Shown here piece after piece: positions 31,121 to 42,133 of a stretch of DNA of 64,000 bases. The notes below the pieces were generated by a model. That model saw only the letters and a program-made list of their open reading frames with translations. It was not told the origin of the DNA and ran no database searches. This DNA is from Inonotus obliquus (taxonomy: Eukaryota; Basidiomycota; Agaricomycetes; Hymenochaetales; Hymenochaetaceae): assembly GCA_032164295.1 (NCBI GenBank), contig JAJHTX010000009.1, positions 1,860,001 to 1,924,000 of the forward strand, written 5' to 3'. Position 1 is the stretch's first letter. Each line of letters opens with the position of its first letter. The translations under genes and the position numbers were made by a program.

Positions 31121-32201
31121 GTGGGAGGAGGTATGGTCGGTACAGATACAGAAGTTACCCCATATAGGTAGGTTTGGGAGAACAGCCGAGGGAGGAAGGT
31201 AGGTATGGCGGGTTGAAGGAAGATACATGGAGAATCACTACTACTCCAGGTAAGGTTAAAGAGAGAGACGGAGTTTAGGATAGTTAGGAGTATTACAACT
31301 AGCTCGCTGCCGGTGGGTACCGGAACAGGTCAACACTAGGCTTTACCTGTAGCTGCTGCAAGCGCAGGGACTTGGACAGATACACCAGGGATCCACAGAG
31401 CTCAACTACAAGACAGAGTAAGAGGAGGCTAGAAGTCTGCGGTAGAGCCTTCACAAAAGGAGACCCAAGTGCAAACCCCAACAGAGTACAAGCTTAGAGA
31501 CTGGGAGTGTAGTCAGTGCAGCCCCTTCGCAGGTAGGCAGCTTAGCATTATCCTATCAACCCTACTAAAGTCCTTACGATGGACGACACAACCAAGTTCC
31601 GACGGCTCATGGCTGAAGACACAAGTAAGGCTGGGCTCCACCCCCTAGTGATCACACATAGAGACAAAACTGCAACACAGGGGGTTTAGGAGATACTAAA
31701 TCTGAGGAAAGCTTTGGTGTCCCTTGTCCTCTCTTTATATCATTAGTGTAAGAACTATCTGCAGTGTACAAACAATATGCACAGACCATAAACAATGTGC
31801 ACAGACCAACAGTGCCATGTAGCTATGGCTCGATTATATAAAGGAAGGAAAAGGAATGTGGAGGTCATGGGTTCAAGTCACAGCACGGGTAGGAATAATA
31901 AAAGGAAAGGAATGATGAAAACTAAGGAGAGAATAGGTGAAGGAAATATGGTGACACTAAGGAAAGGAGTAAAGACAGTAGCTCACAATACCTTCCATGA
32001 GTCGTCAGTGTCAACGTAGCCAAGGGAGTTCGGTAGGGAGAGAGGCGGTGGTAAGCAGATGTCATCTGGGGTCCGAGTCCCCAGGCTGACTATGTCGGGG
32101 CTGTCCTATGACTTCTACCTACAGCCTAGATAGGGAGAGTACAACAATGCTAGTGCATGTCGGCCCGATAAGGCACTACACCATTACAGTGTGACACGCA
32201 T
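31121..32201. other. repeat-derived region with a tRNA-like promoter pair
   Basis: No gene was recognised. A possible A-box (TAGCCAAGGGAG, 32017) and a good B-box (GGTCCGAGTCC, 32070-32080, within a small hairpin CTGGGGTCCGAGTCCCCAG) are spaced like an RNA polymerase III promoter. No cloverleaf could be folded, so a tRNA-derived SINE is possible but unproven. GT-rich short repeats (GGTCGGTAC) link the left part to the GTACCG repeat family to the right. Confidence 0.3.
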
Positions 32202-34760
32202 TGAAGAGAACTACGTGCGGCTGAGCCCAGTATCGAGTCCAGTATCCCATTCTACGCTTACCCCATGCTACGGTATGGTCCCATCTACACCTTCCAGTAT
32301 CCACCAGCATACCTAGAAAAACTGTCAGTCCCATTTCTCAAGATACCGAATGCCGAGAGTACCAGTACCGAGCACCAAGAAACCCGGCACCGAGAATACC
32401 GAGAGTACTGAGTGCCGAGAAACCCGGTACTGAGACAAATTGACAATTCGACATGCTCTCATGACATGGATCAGACGTCTCTCTCATCGGTATTCATTTC
32501 TAATGGTTGGACTATGCATGCCGGTTCTTTGGAAAAGCTCAGGGTCAGTATCCGTTAAGGTTTTCAGGTCCGGTACCACCAGGAACGTGTCGGTATCAAT
32601 CAGCAGGGGCGCAGATCTCTTGTCCTGAGGACTTTTCATCCAGGGGTACTATATGCTACGTTTTCATTGGTATCTTGTCCTCCCTAACCCTTTCTTGTTG
32701 TCCCCCTGATGGCACTGCAATGTTCACTTTCCTTGTTACATTTTTCTTCAGACTTTTCTTTGTTTTGATCTTCCTTTCTACTTTCTCCTTTTGGATTTAT
32801 AAGCTAACTACAGTACAGTAGTATTAATATCTCCTCCTGTACGTAGTAGCTCTCCAGATAATCTTAGAAGCTAGCCTCTAACGTGAGGGCTCAGGTTTTC
32901 TCACCCCCTTCTCAGTTCCATCTCAGTCTCATCTCAAGCTTTGTCCCAGTCCCATCCCAGTTCCGTCTTAAGTGAACCTTCAGAGTTAGCCTCCTGAGTG
33001 AGGGCTCAGGTTTGCTTCCCGGTCCAGTCAACACTCTCAGCCACCAGTCTCCTCCAGTCTGTTTCTTGCTATACCATCCCGTGCTAGCAGTTTCCTTACA
33101 GTACCGACCTGTACCGACATTTTTCCCACGGTACCGACATTTTGTTATTCTTCGTATTCTGCACATTCACCTTTTGTTTCTGTACTGAGCTTTTGTTTTA
33201 CAACGTTTCTGTACATACCGATCCCGTTTGTTCAAGTACCGACCTGTACTAACATTTTTCCCACGGTACCAACCCTCTCAATTCCAGACAAGAACACATT
33301 CCCCCCAATGTCTAGCTGGTCCAGCACTTCTTTCTATTATTCCTTTGACTCCCTTTACATCCTCCTTCTACAGACAACAAGTACCGTGAGCGTTAAATGT
33401 GCAAGATCGCGTCCAGTACCGGAGGTACCGAGACGAGGGGTGTATGGTTTTAAGTGGGGGAGGGCTAATATGTGCCGGTACTTAACCAGTACGGTCACAG
33501 TACTTGTTGTCTATGAAAAGGGGGAGTGAATGGATGGGCCAGAAGCAAAGAGTATATGATTCTGGTATGAAAAGGACAGTTTTGAACGTAGGAAAAACTT
33601 CGGTATAGGTCGGTATGAGAGAGAACGTAGCAAAACAAGAGTCTAATACCGTGGGAAAAACCTCGGTACAGGTCGGTACAGAAAGAAAGGGGTCGGTACG
33701 TGAAGGTATGTTGTCAAACAAGAAGATCAGTACAGAAACAAAAGGGTGACGTGCAGAATGCAAAGGATAACAAAATGTCGGTACCATGGGAAAAACGTCG
33801 GTATAGGTCGGTACTGCAGGAAAACAGCTAGCACGGGATGGTATAGCAAGGGACTGAATGAGGTTGACTGGTGGCTGAAGGTGTCGACTGGACTGGGAAG
33901 CAAACCTGAGCCCTCACACGGGAGGCTAACTCCAAAGGTTCACTTGAGACGGAACTGGGATGGGATTGGGACGAAGCTTGAGATGAGACTGAGACAGAAC
34001 TGAGAAGGGGGTGAGGAAAACCGAGCCCTCACGTTAGAGGCTAGCTTCTAAGATTACCTCGAGAGCTACTACGTACAGGAGGAGATATTTATACTACTGT
34101 ACCGTAGTTAGCTCATAAATCCAAAAGGAGAAAGTAGAAAGAAAGATCAAAACAAAGAAAAGTCTGAAGAGAATTGTAACAAGGAAAGTGAACATCGCAG
34201 CGCCATCAGGGGGACAACAAAAAAGGGTTAGGGAGGACAAGATACCAATGAAAACGTAGCATATAGTACCCCTGGATGAAAAGTCCTCAGGACAAGAGAT
34301 CTGCGCCCCTGCTGATTGATACCGACACGTTCCTGGTGGTACCAGACCTGAAAACCTTAATGGATACTGACCCTGAGCTTTCCCAAAGAACCAGCATGCA
34401 TAGTCCAACCATCAGGAATGAATATCGTAGAGGGAGACGTCTGATCCATGTCATGAGAGCATGTCGAATAGTCAATTTGTCTCGGTACCGGGTTTCTTGG
34501 CGCTCGGTACCGGTACTCTCGGCGTTCGGTACTTCGAGAAATGGGACTGACGGTTTCTCTGGGTGTGCTGGTGGATACTGGAAGGACTGTACCGTAGCAT
34601 GGGGTAAGCGTAGAATGGGATACCAGGCTTGATACCGAGCTCAGCTGCACATAGTTCTCTTCAGCGTACTGGATAAGTACTGCCTCATTTGGCCCTCCCC
34701 ACTTAAAACCATACACCCCTCATCTTGGTATTTCGGTACCGGACGCAATCTCGCACATTT
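32202..34760 (+). repeat. GTACCG-rich 1.3-kb LTR-like repeat, copy 1 (split)
   Basis: Begins TGAAGAGAACTACGTGCGGC and runs to 33392, then resumes at 34667 (TACTGGATAAGTACTG) and ends near ATCTCGCACATTTT at about 34760. The two halves rejoin in register with copy 3 (37186-38480). It is densely sprinkled with GTACCGAG/CGGTACC words. Copies 2 and 3 have a TATAAATA box 5' to a conserved leader (AGCTAGCCTCTA), as an LTR would. No coding capacity. Confidence 0.65.
33393..34662 (-). repeat. GTACCG-rich LTR-like repeat, copy 2, nested in copy 1
   Basis: A full 1,270-bp copy in the opposite orientation. It is flanked by the 4-bp duplication AGCG (33389-33392 and 34663-34666), located inside copy 1. 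Target duplication plus inverse orientation show an insertion, not an inverted duplication. Minus strand reads GAAGAGAACTATGTGCAGC at its start. Confidence 0.7.
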
Positions 34761-35101
34761 TGTGTCTGAGACATCGAGGAGGAAGGCTGAGCTAAGACCA
34801 ACAGCTACTTTAGATAAGGAAGTACCATAGTGAGGAAGTGGAGGGGAAGGAGATAAGAACGATCATAAGTTCTGAATATGACAGGAGGAAAGGGAAGAGA
34901 TAAGAGCACTATTCTTAGTAAGAACTAGTGCAATAGAAGGGGGATAAAGGGTGAGGGGAGATGCGGAAGGGTAAGACCGACATTAAACTAAGGTCAGTAT
35001 CGAAATGAGAGTAGGACAGAGTCAGAGATTCAGGGTTACAACTGTAATGAGAAGTGTCAATTATGTAGATCACCAAAAGGAATTGATCGGTGAAAGGTGG
35101 T
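34761..35101. other. no recognised feature
   Basis: Purine-rich, low-complexity sequence between the GTACCG repeats and the next coding remnant. Nothing identifiable. Confidence 0.4.
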
Positions 35102-36782
35102 TCATGACAGTGGCAAATGATGCCAAGGATAGCCTTCGGGCGGGGAAAAGAGTTCATCGTACACCGTTGTTGGTCGGGTTTTAGCGAATGCAATGTGCAG
35201 TTTCTTCAGATTCTCCAGAGTATCTTTTGTCCTGAAATCAGCATTTCTTTGTAGCAGCATAAAGGTTGAGAACCTCTTGTTAAGCCTCAATATAGCACTC
35301 TGGACCCTCTCAGAATAATATGGCGGATGATCAGCAAGATTTCCTGGAGTTCTGAAAAGACCAGCATTCTTGGAGGTGTCAAAGTGATCTTTAGTCCCCA
35401 CATTCAGGAAGTAACCCCAGATATTGCGATTGTCCAAGATTGCCACACCCCATTCTGAGAAGTAAGAAAGGGTTTTTATGTTCTGCAGAAGTTGCTGCTT
35501 TGATGTCTGGGAAGCGAGCAATGCCCCCTCTTGTGCTGTATAAAAATTGTATCTGCCAGCTGCATATCATACCTGCCTCTTCCATTCAGCATTCAATTTA
35601 CATTTGGTCTGTTCTTTTGCTCGTGCAAGAAGCGACTCAAGTGACTTGTCAGGGGATCTGGCACGTTTAGAAACACTAAGAGTGCTTGAGATCCTATTGT
35701 CATTGATTTCAAATTTTGCAAAGTCCCAAAAATGCTTCTACTGCTCGGCTATACACCCTTGAGCCTGCACGATATCTTCCTCCAGCTTCTCCAGTTCAGA
35801 CCTAAGCCCTCCTAGCCATGTATGGTATTTACAGGCAGCATTCTGAGTCATGTATTTTAGAAATTCCAAAAGCTAACCATCGGATAGTTTCTGTCCAGCA
35901 ATCCTCTCAGTAGGTGAAATGCTCCACAGAGTCCCCATGTCCTTCTACTTTGATACTGGCATGTATCTGTCTTCTGCATCTGAGGGTGCCTTCAGTTTGA
36001 AGAAGCATTGACGCAATTTTAAAAGAAACATAGATTAGTCGAGCCTTCCTTGGAGAATTGCTCCTTGTAGTAGAGGAACAGTGTCTTCTACAGACTGTAT
36101 TAGAGTGAAGGCTGCACATGCCGTATCATAAAGACAGCGCACTGCACAGACAGTGTAGTTTCAATACAATATGTAATCAACCTGGGCTGTATCCAGCTGA
36201 AAAGGGGCTATCAGTAGATTTATACCTTTCACATTGTCACACACAACTTATATTTCCAAGTACGCCCACTTTTAGATTACCTATACTATTCTGCAAGTTT
36301 ATGTGGCATTCTCCCATCCTCAACTCTAACTTGTCTAACTTTTTCTTGTTCTCCCTCTGCATCCTCTTATCTTTATCCATTTTTGTGATTAGCTTGCTTA
36401 CTTAACTGAGGAGTTTAGATGTTGCTTTTTCATCATTCATGCTCTTCTTATGTAGCATTTCCAGAAAGTCACAAACTTCTCCTTTTGTTTCCTTTGTATT
36501 ATCAGTTTGGATACTATCAGAAACTGGTACTTGACTAGGAATGTGGCTGAGATACCTACAGTCTGAACTATTTGTCTTTATTGAGTCTCTGGACTTTTTG
36601 ACAGCCATCTGAAGACTCTGATCAATCTCTGCAGCCTCTTCTCTAGATTGTATACCTGTTGATCGAGCATCAGTTATGCTACCACTGGGAAAGATAGTAG
36701 TGCTCATACCTGTATTGGCTCCTTCCCACAAATGATACTGTTCCTGTTTCTGTAATGCACTCACTGTACTGGCAATTTGCAC
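35102..36782 (-). pseudogene. unidentified degenerate gene, coiled-coil-like
   Basis: Three minus-strand blocks read as protein: 36782-36402 (Ser/Lys/Gln-rich, ending VCDFLEMLHKKSMNDEKATS); about 35850-35600 (a Leu/Glu heptad-like LEKLEEDIVQAQGCI); and 35521-35102 (DFRTKDTLENLKKLHIAFAK near its end). Stops and frame changes separate them. No domain was recognised. Its orientation and location suggest it belongs to the decayed interior of the inverted pair 26308-42095. Confidence 0.35.
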
Positions 36783-37185
36783 TACTACTATCTAGAGAGG
36801 GAGCTCACAAACTTGAAGGGTGATGAGAACCGATGTACCCTTGACTTGTAATGATAGATGGGGAATGGGTCAACACAGTGCGACTTATCTCCTGTTTGTA
36901 TTGTTCTATTGTGAAAATATTTTTTCCATCCTGCGAGCCTCTTGTACTTAGCATAGGCACATCTTGATTTTTGCTAGAAAGTGCTCTTGAACAGTGGATT
37001 ACGGAAAGGTGGGTGCATGCAGAAATTGAGTAATATGTGAAGGGTACCTTATTGAAGAGATGCACACAGAAATCAAGAAATATGTAAGAGATACCTTATT
37101 TTGAAGTATGGAACATTTACTCATTCTGTTATCAGGATGGAAGAAAAAAAACCACCTTTGTTTCTAACCATCACGATGTCCCATT

Positions 37186-38480
37186 AAAGAGAACTATGTG
37201 TGGCTGAGCTCAATACCGAGCCCAGTATTCCATTCTACACTTACCTTATGCTACAGTACGGTCCTATCTACATCTTCCAGTATCCACCAGCATACCTAGA
37301 GAAACTGTCAGTCCCATTTCTCGAAGTACTGAATGCCGAGAGTATTGGTACTGAGAGTGCCGAGAGTACCAAGTGCCGAGAAACTCGGTACCAAGACAAT
37401 TTGATAATTCAACATGCTCTTATGATATTGATTAGATATCTCCCTCTCTGGTATTCATTCCTAATAGTTGGACTATGCATGCCAGTTCTTTGGAGAATCT
37501 CAGGGTCAGTATCTGTTAAGGTTTTCGGGTCCAGTAGTATCAGAAATGCATTGGTATCAATCAGCAGGGGCATAGATCTCTTGTCCTGAGGACTTTTCAT
37601 CCAGGAGTACTATATGCTACATTTTCATTGGTATCTTGTCCTACCTAACCCTTTCTTGTTGTCCTCCTGATAGTGCTACTGTATTCATTCTTCTTATAAC
37701 ATTTTTCTTCAGACTTTTCTTTGTTTTGATTTTCCTTTTCTACTTTCCCCTTTTGGAATTATGAGCTAACTATGGTACAGTAGTATAAATATCTCCTTCT
37801 GTATGTAGTAGCTCTTCAGGTAATTTTAGAAGCTAGCCTCTAGCGTGAGGGCTCGGGTTTTCTCACCCTCTTTTTAGTTCTGTCTCAGTCTCGTCTCGAT
37901 TTCTATCCCAGTCCCATCCCAGTTCCGTCTCAAGTGAACCTCAGGAGTTAGCCTCCCGTGCGAGAGCTCAGGTTTGCTTCCCGGACCAGTCAACACTCTT
38001 AGCCACTAGTCTCCTCTAGTCTGTTTCTTGCTATACCACCTTGTGCTAGCTGTTTTCTTGCAGTACCGACCTATACCAACATTTTTTCCACAGTACTGAC
38101 CTTTTATTATCCTTTGTATTCTGCACGCCACTCTTTTGTTTCTGTACTGACCTTTTTGCTTGACAACATTCTCCCACGTACCGACCCCTTTCTTTCTGTA
38201 CCGACCTGTACCAATATTTTTCCTACAGTATTAGATTTCTGTTTTACTACGTTCTCCTTCATACTGACCTGTACTGAGATTTTTCCCATGCTCTAACCTA
38301 CTCTTTTTACACCAGTCTCATACTCTTCACTTCTGGTCAGTCCATTAACTTCCTCTTTTCATAGACAACAAGTACCATGACCGTACTGGTTAAGTACCAG
38401 CATGTATTAGCCCTCCCTCACTTAAAACTATACATCCCTTGTCTCAATATTTCGGTATCGGACGTGATCTCGCACATTTA
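37186..38480 (+). repeat. GTACCG-rich LTR-like repeat, copy 3
   Basis: Near-complete copy, about 1,295 bp, from AAAGAGAACTATGTGTGGCT to GATCTCGCACATTTA. Same orientation and order of blocks as copy 1. It has AGTATAAATATCTCC near 37790. Most CG-containing words have decayed to TG or CA here compared with copy 2, as expected of an older, mutated copy. Confidence 0.65.
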
Positions 38481-40340
38481 CTGTGGCAGAAAAAATTGAT
38501 GACAGAGGCCCCTGCGATTCGCCGATGCAGGCCGGTGCGAGTAACAAGGACATCTCCAACTAAGCCCACATCAGTGAAAGAAAAGGGTGCTGAGGCCCAA
38601 CATAAGTATGCACCCAGGCTCCAATACAGTCATCCTTGAAAACCCATTGAAAAGTCCATGGAAGAGGTGTGGACATTTATCAGTTTGTAAATGTATTTTT
38701 ACGCATTTTATTTAGCAGGCTGAACCACAGGTAAAAATGTCTTGTCATGATCTTACTCTCATCTACAAAGAAGATAAAGAGCAAGAGGAACTATCGCAGC
38801 AAGATATTGCAAATATAGTTGAAGAAATAGATTCTACTTATCAAGATGGATTGGTAGTCTCCTCTGATTCAGAACTTCTACCTGGTATGTACAAGCCGGT
38901 TTAGAGGTGTGTCCTGATAATTTAGCAATTTTACAAATGATGAGAATGATATTGTAACATCCACACCTATCCAAGTCGGTTGCTGGCCTGCCAATAAAGT
39001 CTTGAAGCAGTGTGCTCCTTTTATAGCACCTATCAATGATTGTTGTGGTTTATGAAGGTTGAACATTGGTTCATTTGATACACTGTATGATGTTTGCAGG
39101 AGCATTGCAAAAATCCTTCAATGCTACTATGCTTCCATTTCACTTAGTTACACCACTCTATGGCTCAAAAAAACTGCTGCCCAGAAGGTGACACTACATT
39201 ATCTCAACTATAAGAAAGAGCTCAATGAATTGGCTAGAGAAATAAGAGAGTATATCGCAGATCAGAAAAAGAAAAAGAAGCCAAATATTATGTATGAGGT
39301 TGTATTTCACAACATGAATAATGAAATGGTGATTTTCTACATTATATGAAGCCACTGTGCATGTCTAATATGTTATCCATTACCCAGGATGGTTCAAAAT
39401 GTTCCAACGCTCCAAGAAATACAACCAAGCCAACTTCAACTGCTCCAAGTACAAATCAGCAAAAGAAGATGACTTTGGAGAAGGTCCTTGGCTCTACCAT
39501 ACAGGAAATTAGAAGGAACCTTGTATGTAATGAGCACCCACAGGATGTTTGCTTGGTCTACAATAATGGCAGGCATATTTGCTATAACGTGGCACATTAT
39601 ACTGATCATACTCGAATGATTGTGAGTTCAAAAGTTCAACACTTTATCCAATGGCACACTGACAACATACAAAGTTGGCAGGTACACCAGGTGTGATGTC
39701 CAAAGAGGTACCTAGTCAACTCAAGTTACTAGACTATTCAAAACCAACAGGAAGGAAAGTGCCATATACCTCTAGTAATCAGGATTTCAATAATGAGCCA
39801 GGATGTAAATGAGAATCCTACAAACCAGAAAAGGGTTGGAAAAGGTCTGAATCATCCTCTAGCAGTAGCAATGAATCAACCTGCAAATGGAGATGGGGGA
39901 GGAGCAGATCCTGGAGGAGTCATTGACATCAAAACTATCATTCGTCTGAGTCCTATAGATATTGCTATCACAGTCACTGTCAATCATACTTGACACATCA
40001 CTGTCACTGGAATGAGCACAACTATTGTTTGTCTTTTAAGGGAACTGCATAGCCCATCCAAGAAGTACAGATAACCATCAGCATCACCAGTATCCGAGTT
40101 TCAAAACTACCCTCTGGTTGATATCTGGTTGAAAACTTGCGAGGATGATACAGAACAAGACCGAGACAAGCAAAATTACACAAAACTTTCAGATATGCTG
40201 AAGAAGAACGGTTATATACAGGTTGATCCAGTATTTGTGCAACTATCTATGTTGATATACTTATAATAGCAGAACAGGATGGTGTACAGGTCAGTCATGG
40301 GCTAGCCATTTCTGTTCTCTACTTTGTAAAGGAAGATATT
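38481..40340 (+). pseudogene. degenerate unidentified protein with SAM-like C-terminus, second copy
   Basis: Several + strand blocks read as protein. About 38730-38885: DLTLIYKEDKEQEELSQQDI, ending at a GTATGT donor. About 38970-39340: basic, KELNELAREIREYIADQKKK. 39450-39640: EIRRNLVCNEHPQDVCLVYN, the CX2H..C pattern shared with the minus copy at 25590-26307. About 40090-40250: LKTCEDDTEQDRDKQNYTKL then SDMLKKNGYIQVD, the SAM-like end. Splice-like GT..AG pairs and several stops are present. Probably a spliced gene carried or captured by repeats, now decayed. Function unknown. Confidence 0.4.
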
Positions 40341-40371
40341 GGTATAATTCAAAGGAAAGGTAGATACTAGA

Positions 40372-41465
40372 TTAGTACAAGTAAAGAATCAGTTGTTGAA
40401 TACAGTAAATGATAATCGATACAAACCTCTGGTCTTCTTTAACAACAAACTTTGCAAAGGCTCGTGCCGAATGCATATTTGATAACCACGCAGTCAAGTT
40501 AGCACGGCAATAGGTAGATGATAAGAAGGAAGCTAACCTGGACTCTACGAGTTGACAAATTGCAGGAGCCTTGTGTATTGAACAGTTGTCCATAACCATC
40601 AAGGACCTTGGTATAAAGAATGAGTTCATTTTATCCAGAAGACCGGCAATAAACTTTGCAAAGAGATTTATGTTGAATGCATTTTCAATGACCACACAGT
40701 CAACCACCCCATCAAGGGTGATAGCGAGTAGCAAGAAATACCTGTATTCATTTGATAGACCAGGTGATTTGTGAATAATTCAAGGCATCGACTTACCGCT
40801 TTCCTCTTATGAAGAAGTGCTTCTGACAAGCTTGTTTGTCTTCAATCGCTCATGCTTGATTTTAAATATAAGTCCAGCGATCACATACGCTTTCATCTAC
40901 AAACACTAGCTGCTCAGATGTGTAATGAGTTCCAATTCGCATCTGATAACGTACGTGCTGTGTTTTGCTCCATTCCAAAGCAACCTTTGAGATTTGAGAT
41001 GCATTGTGTTAGCATATCCTGCACCACCTAAACAAGTGGACAGAGCGATTAATTTCTTCAGTCTAAAGCCCGTGCATCTCAATGCTCTGTATATAGTTGA
41101 GTCTAAAATGTCTTTCCCTTGTCTCTCTCACATAATTCCCTTCAGTTCATCCAAATAGAGATTGTTTCAGTTTACCAATAAACTAATTAGGAACTATGCA
41201 CTACGTATGAGAGGCTATACATTGACCACTCAGAGTGATGACTTGCCTTTGTGTCGACATAATCCAGAACCCTAGGCCTTCTGCGGTTCACCAGAACCTC
41301 TGTTGATGTAGTCTTATTATGATTGAACTGCTGAATGATTCTGAACATTGTACGCTCTGGAATTCCCATCCACTGTAAAAGCTGCACAACATGAATCCCA
41401 CTTCGATAGATCCTTATAATGCATTCTCTCAAGTGGTCGGAAATTTTGTGGCGACGTTGGGCCAT
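40372..41465 (-). pseudogene. Tc1/mariner-like transposase remnant (right arm)
   Basis: Starts at 41465 with MAQRRHKISDHLRECIIRIY (HTH) and continues to GIPERTMFRIIQQFNHN. The core near 40734-40560 reads ITLDGVVDCVVIENAFNIN and SLMVMDNCSIHKAPAICQL. Frameshifts break it. It is the mirror of 27545-28500; beyond about 40500 the two arms no longer match, and this copy continues into unrelated sequence. Confidence 0.7.
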
Positions 41466-42095
41466 ACAAGTTGTTGGAAGATAGGAGTAAGAGTAAGATG
41501 AGCTATTGATGTGACTTGCTATCTATCTGGCACACATTTGATTATCACACCTATCTATCACCTGTGCAACACCCTTGCTTATTCTACAACCCCTGCCGAG
41601 TGTCGTTCTTTATGTGGTCCTGCCATCATCCCTCTTTTGTTGTGCAACAGCAAGCAACAGAACAGCTAGCTGCAAAGAAAATGTGTAAGCCGACTAATAA
41701 CTTTACATTATTACATTACTAGTCCCGTTGTTGTTGCTGTCCTAGAGTATCACACCTAATCTAGCCAACTGCATGCACCCTGCTCGGTTCAGCTTTCTAT
41801 CTTAGGCTAGGGCAGAGCTGTTGATGTAACAGATAGGCTGAGAAAACAGATGTTGTAGAGTTATATTAAAATATAGAACGGTCAAGGCAAAGTAATGATT
41901 GGAATAGGCGAGAATGTTCTCTTGTATCACCAGAAGCGCATTTTCGAGGAGAGTTTTTGGTGCTAGTATTATGTTCATACGTGCAGTATTAACCAAGAAA
42001 TTGATGTGTTAGTGCATTTTTGAGTGCTGAGGGCACGATGTGCATCAAAAAAGCACATGAAGGCCCAACTGTCAATATTTTTGCAAACAGCTGTA
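40480..42095 (-). repeat. right arm of the inverted Tc1-like pair
   Basis: Reverse match to 26308-28500, ending at 42095 in the reversed TACAGCTGTTTGCAAAAATA end. It lacks the 560-bp solo LTR present in the left arm. The arms differ by many point changes, so the duplication is old. Confidence 0.65.
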
Positions 42096-42133
42096 AGTTC
42101 TTTTATTCTTTTGTCACTATAGCTATAATGTAC

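Noticed and set aside
31865..31900. tRNA gene suggested by GGTTCAAGTC
   Set aside because: No matching stems or A-box at the right distance could be found.
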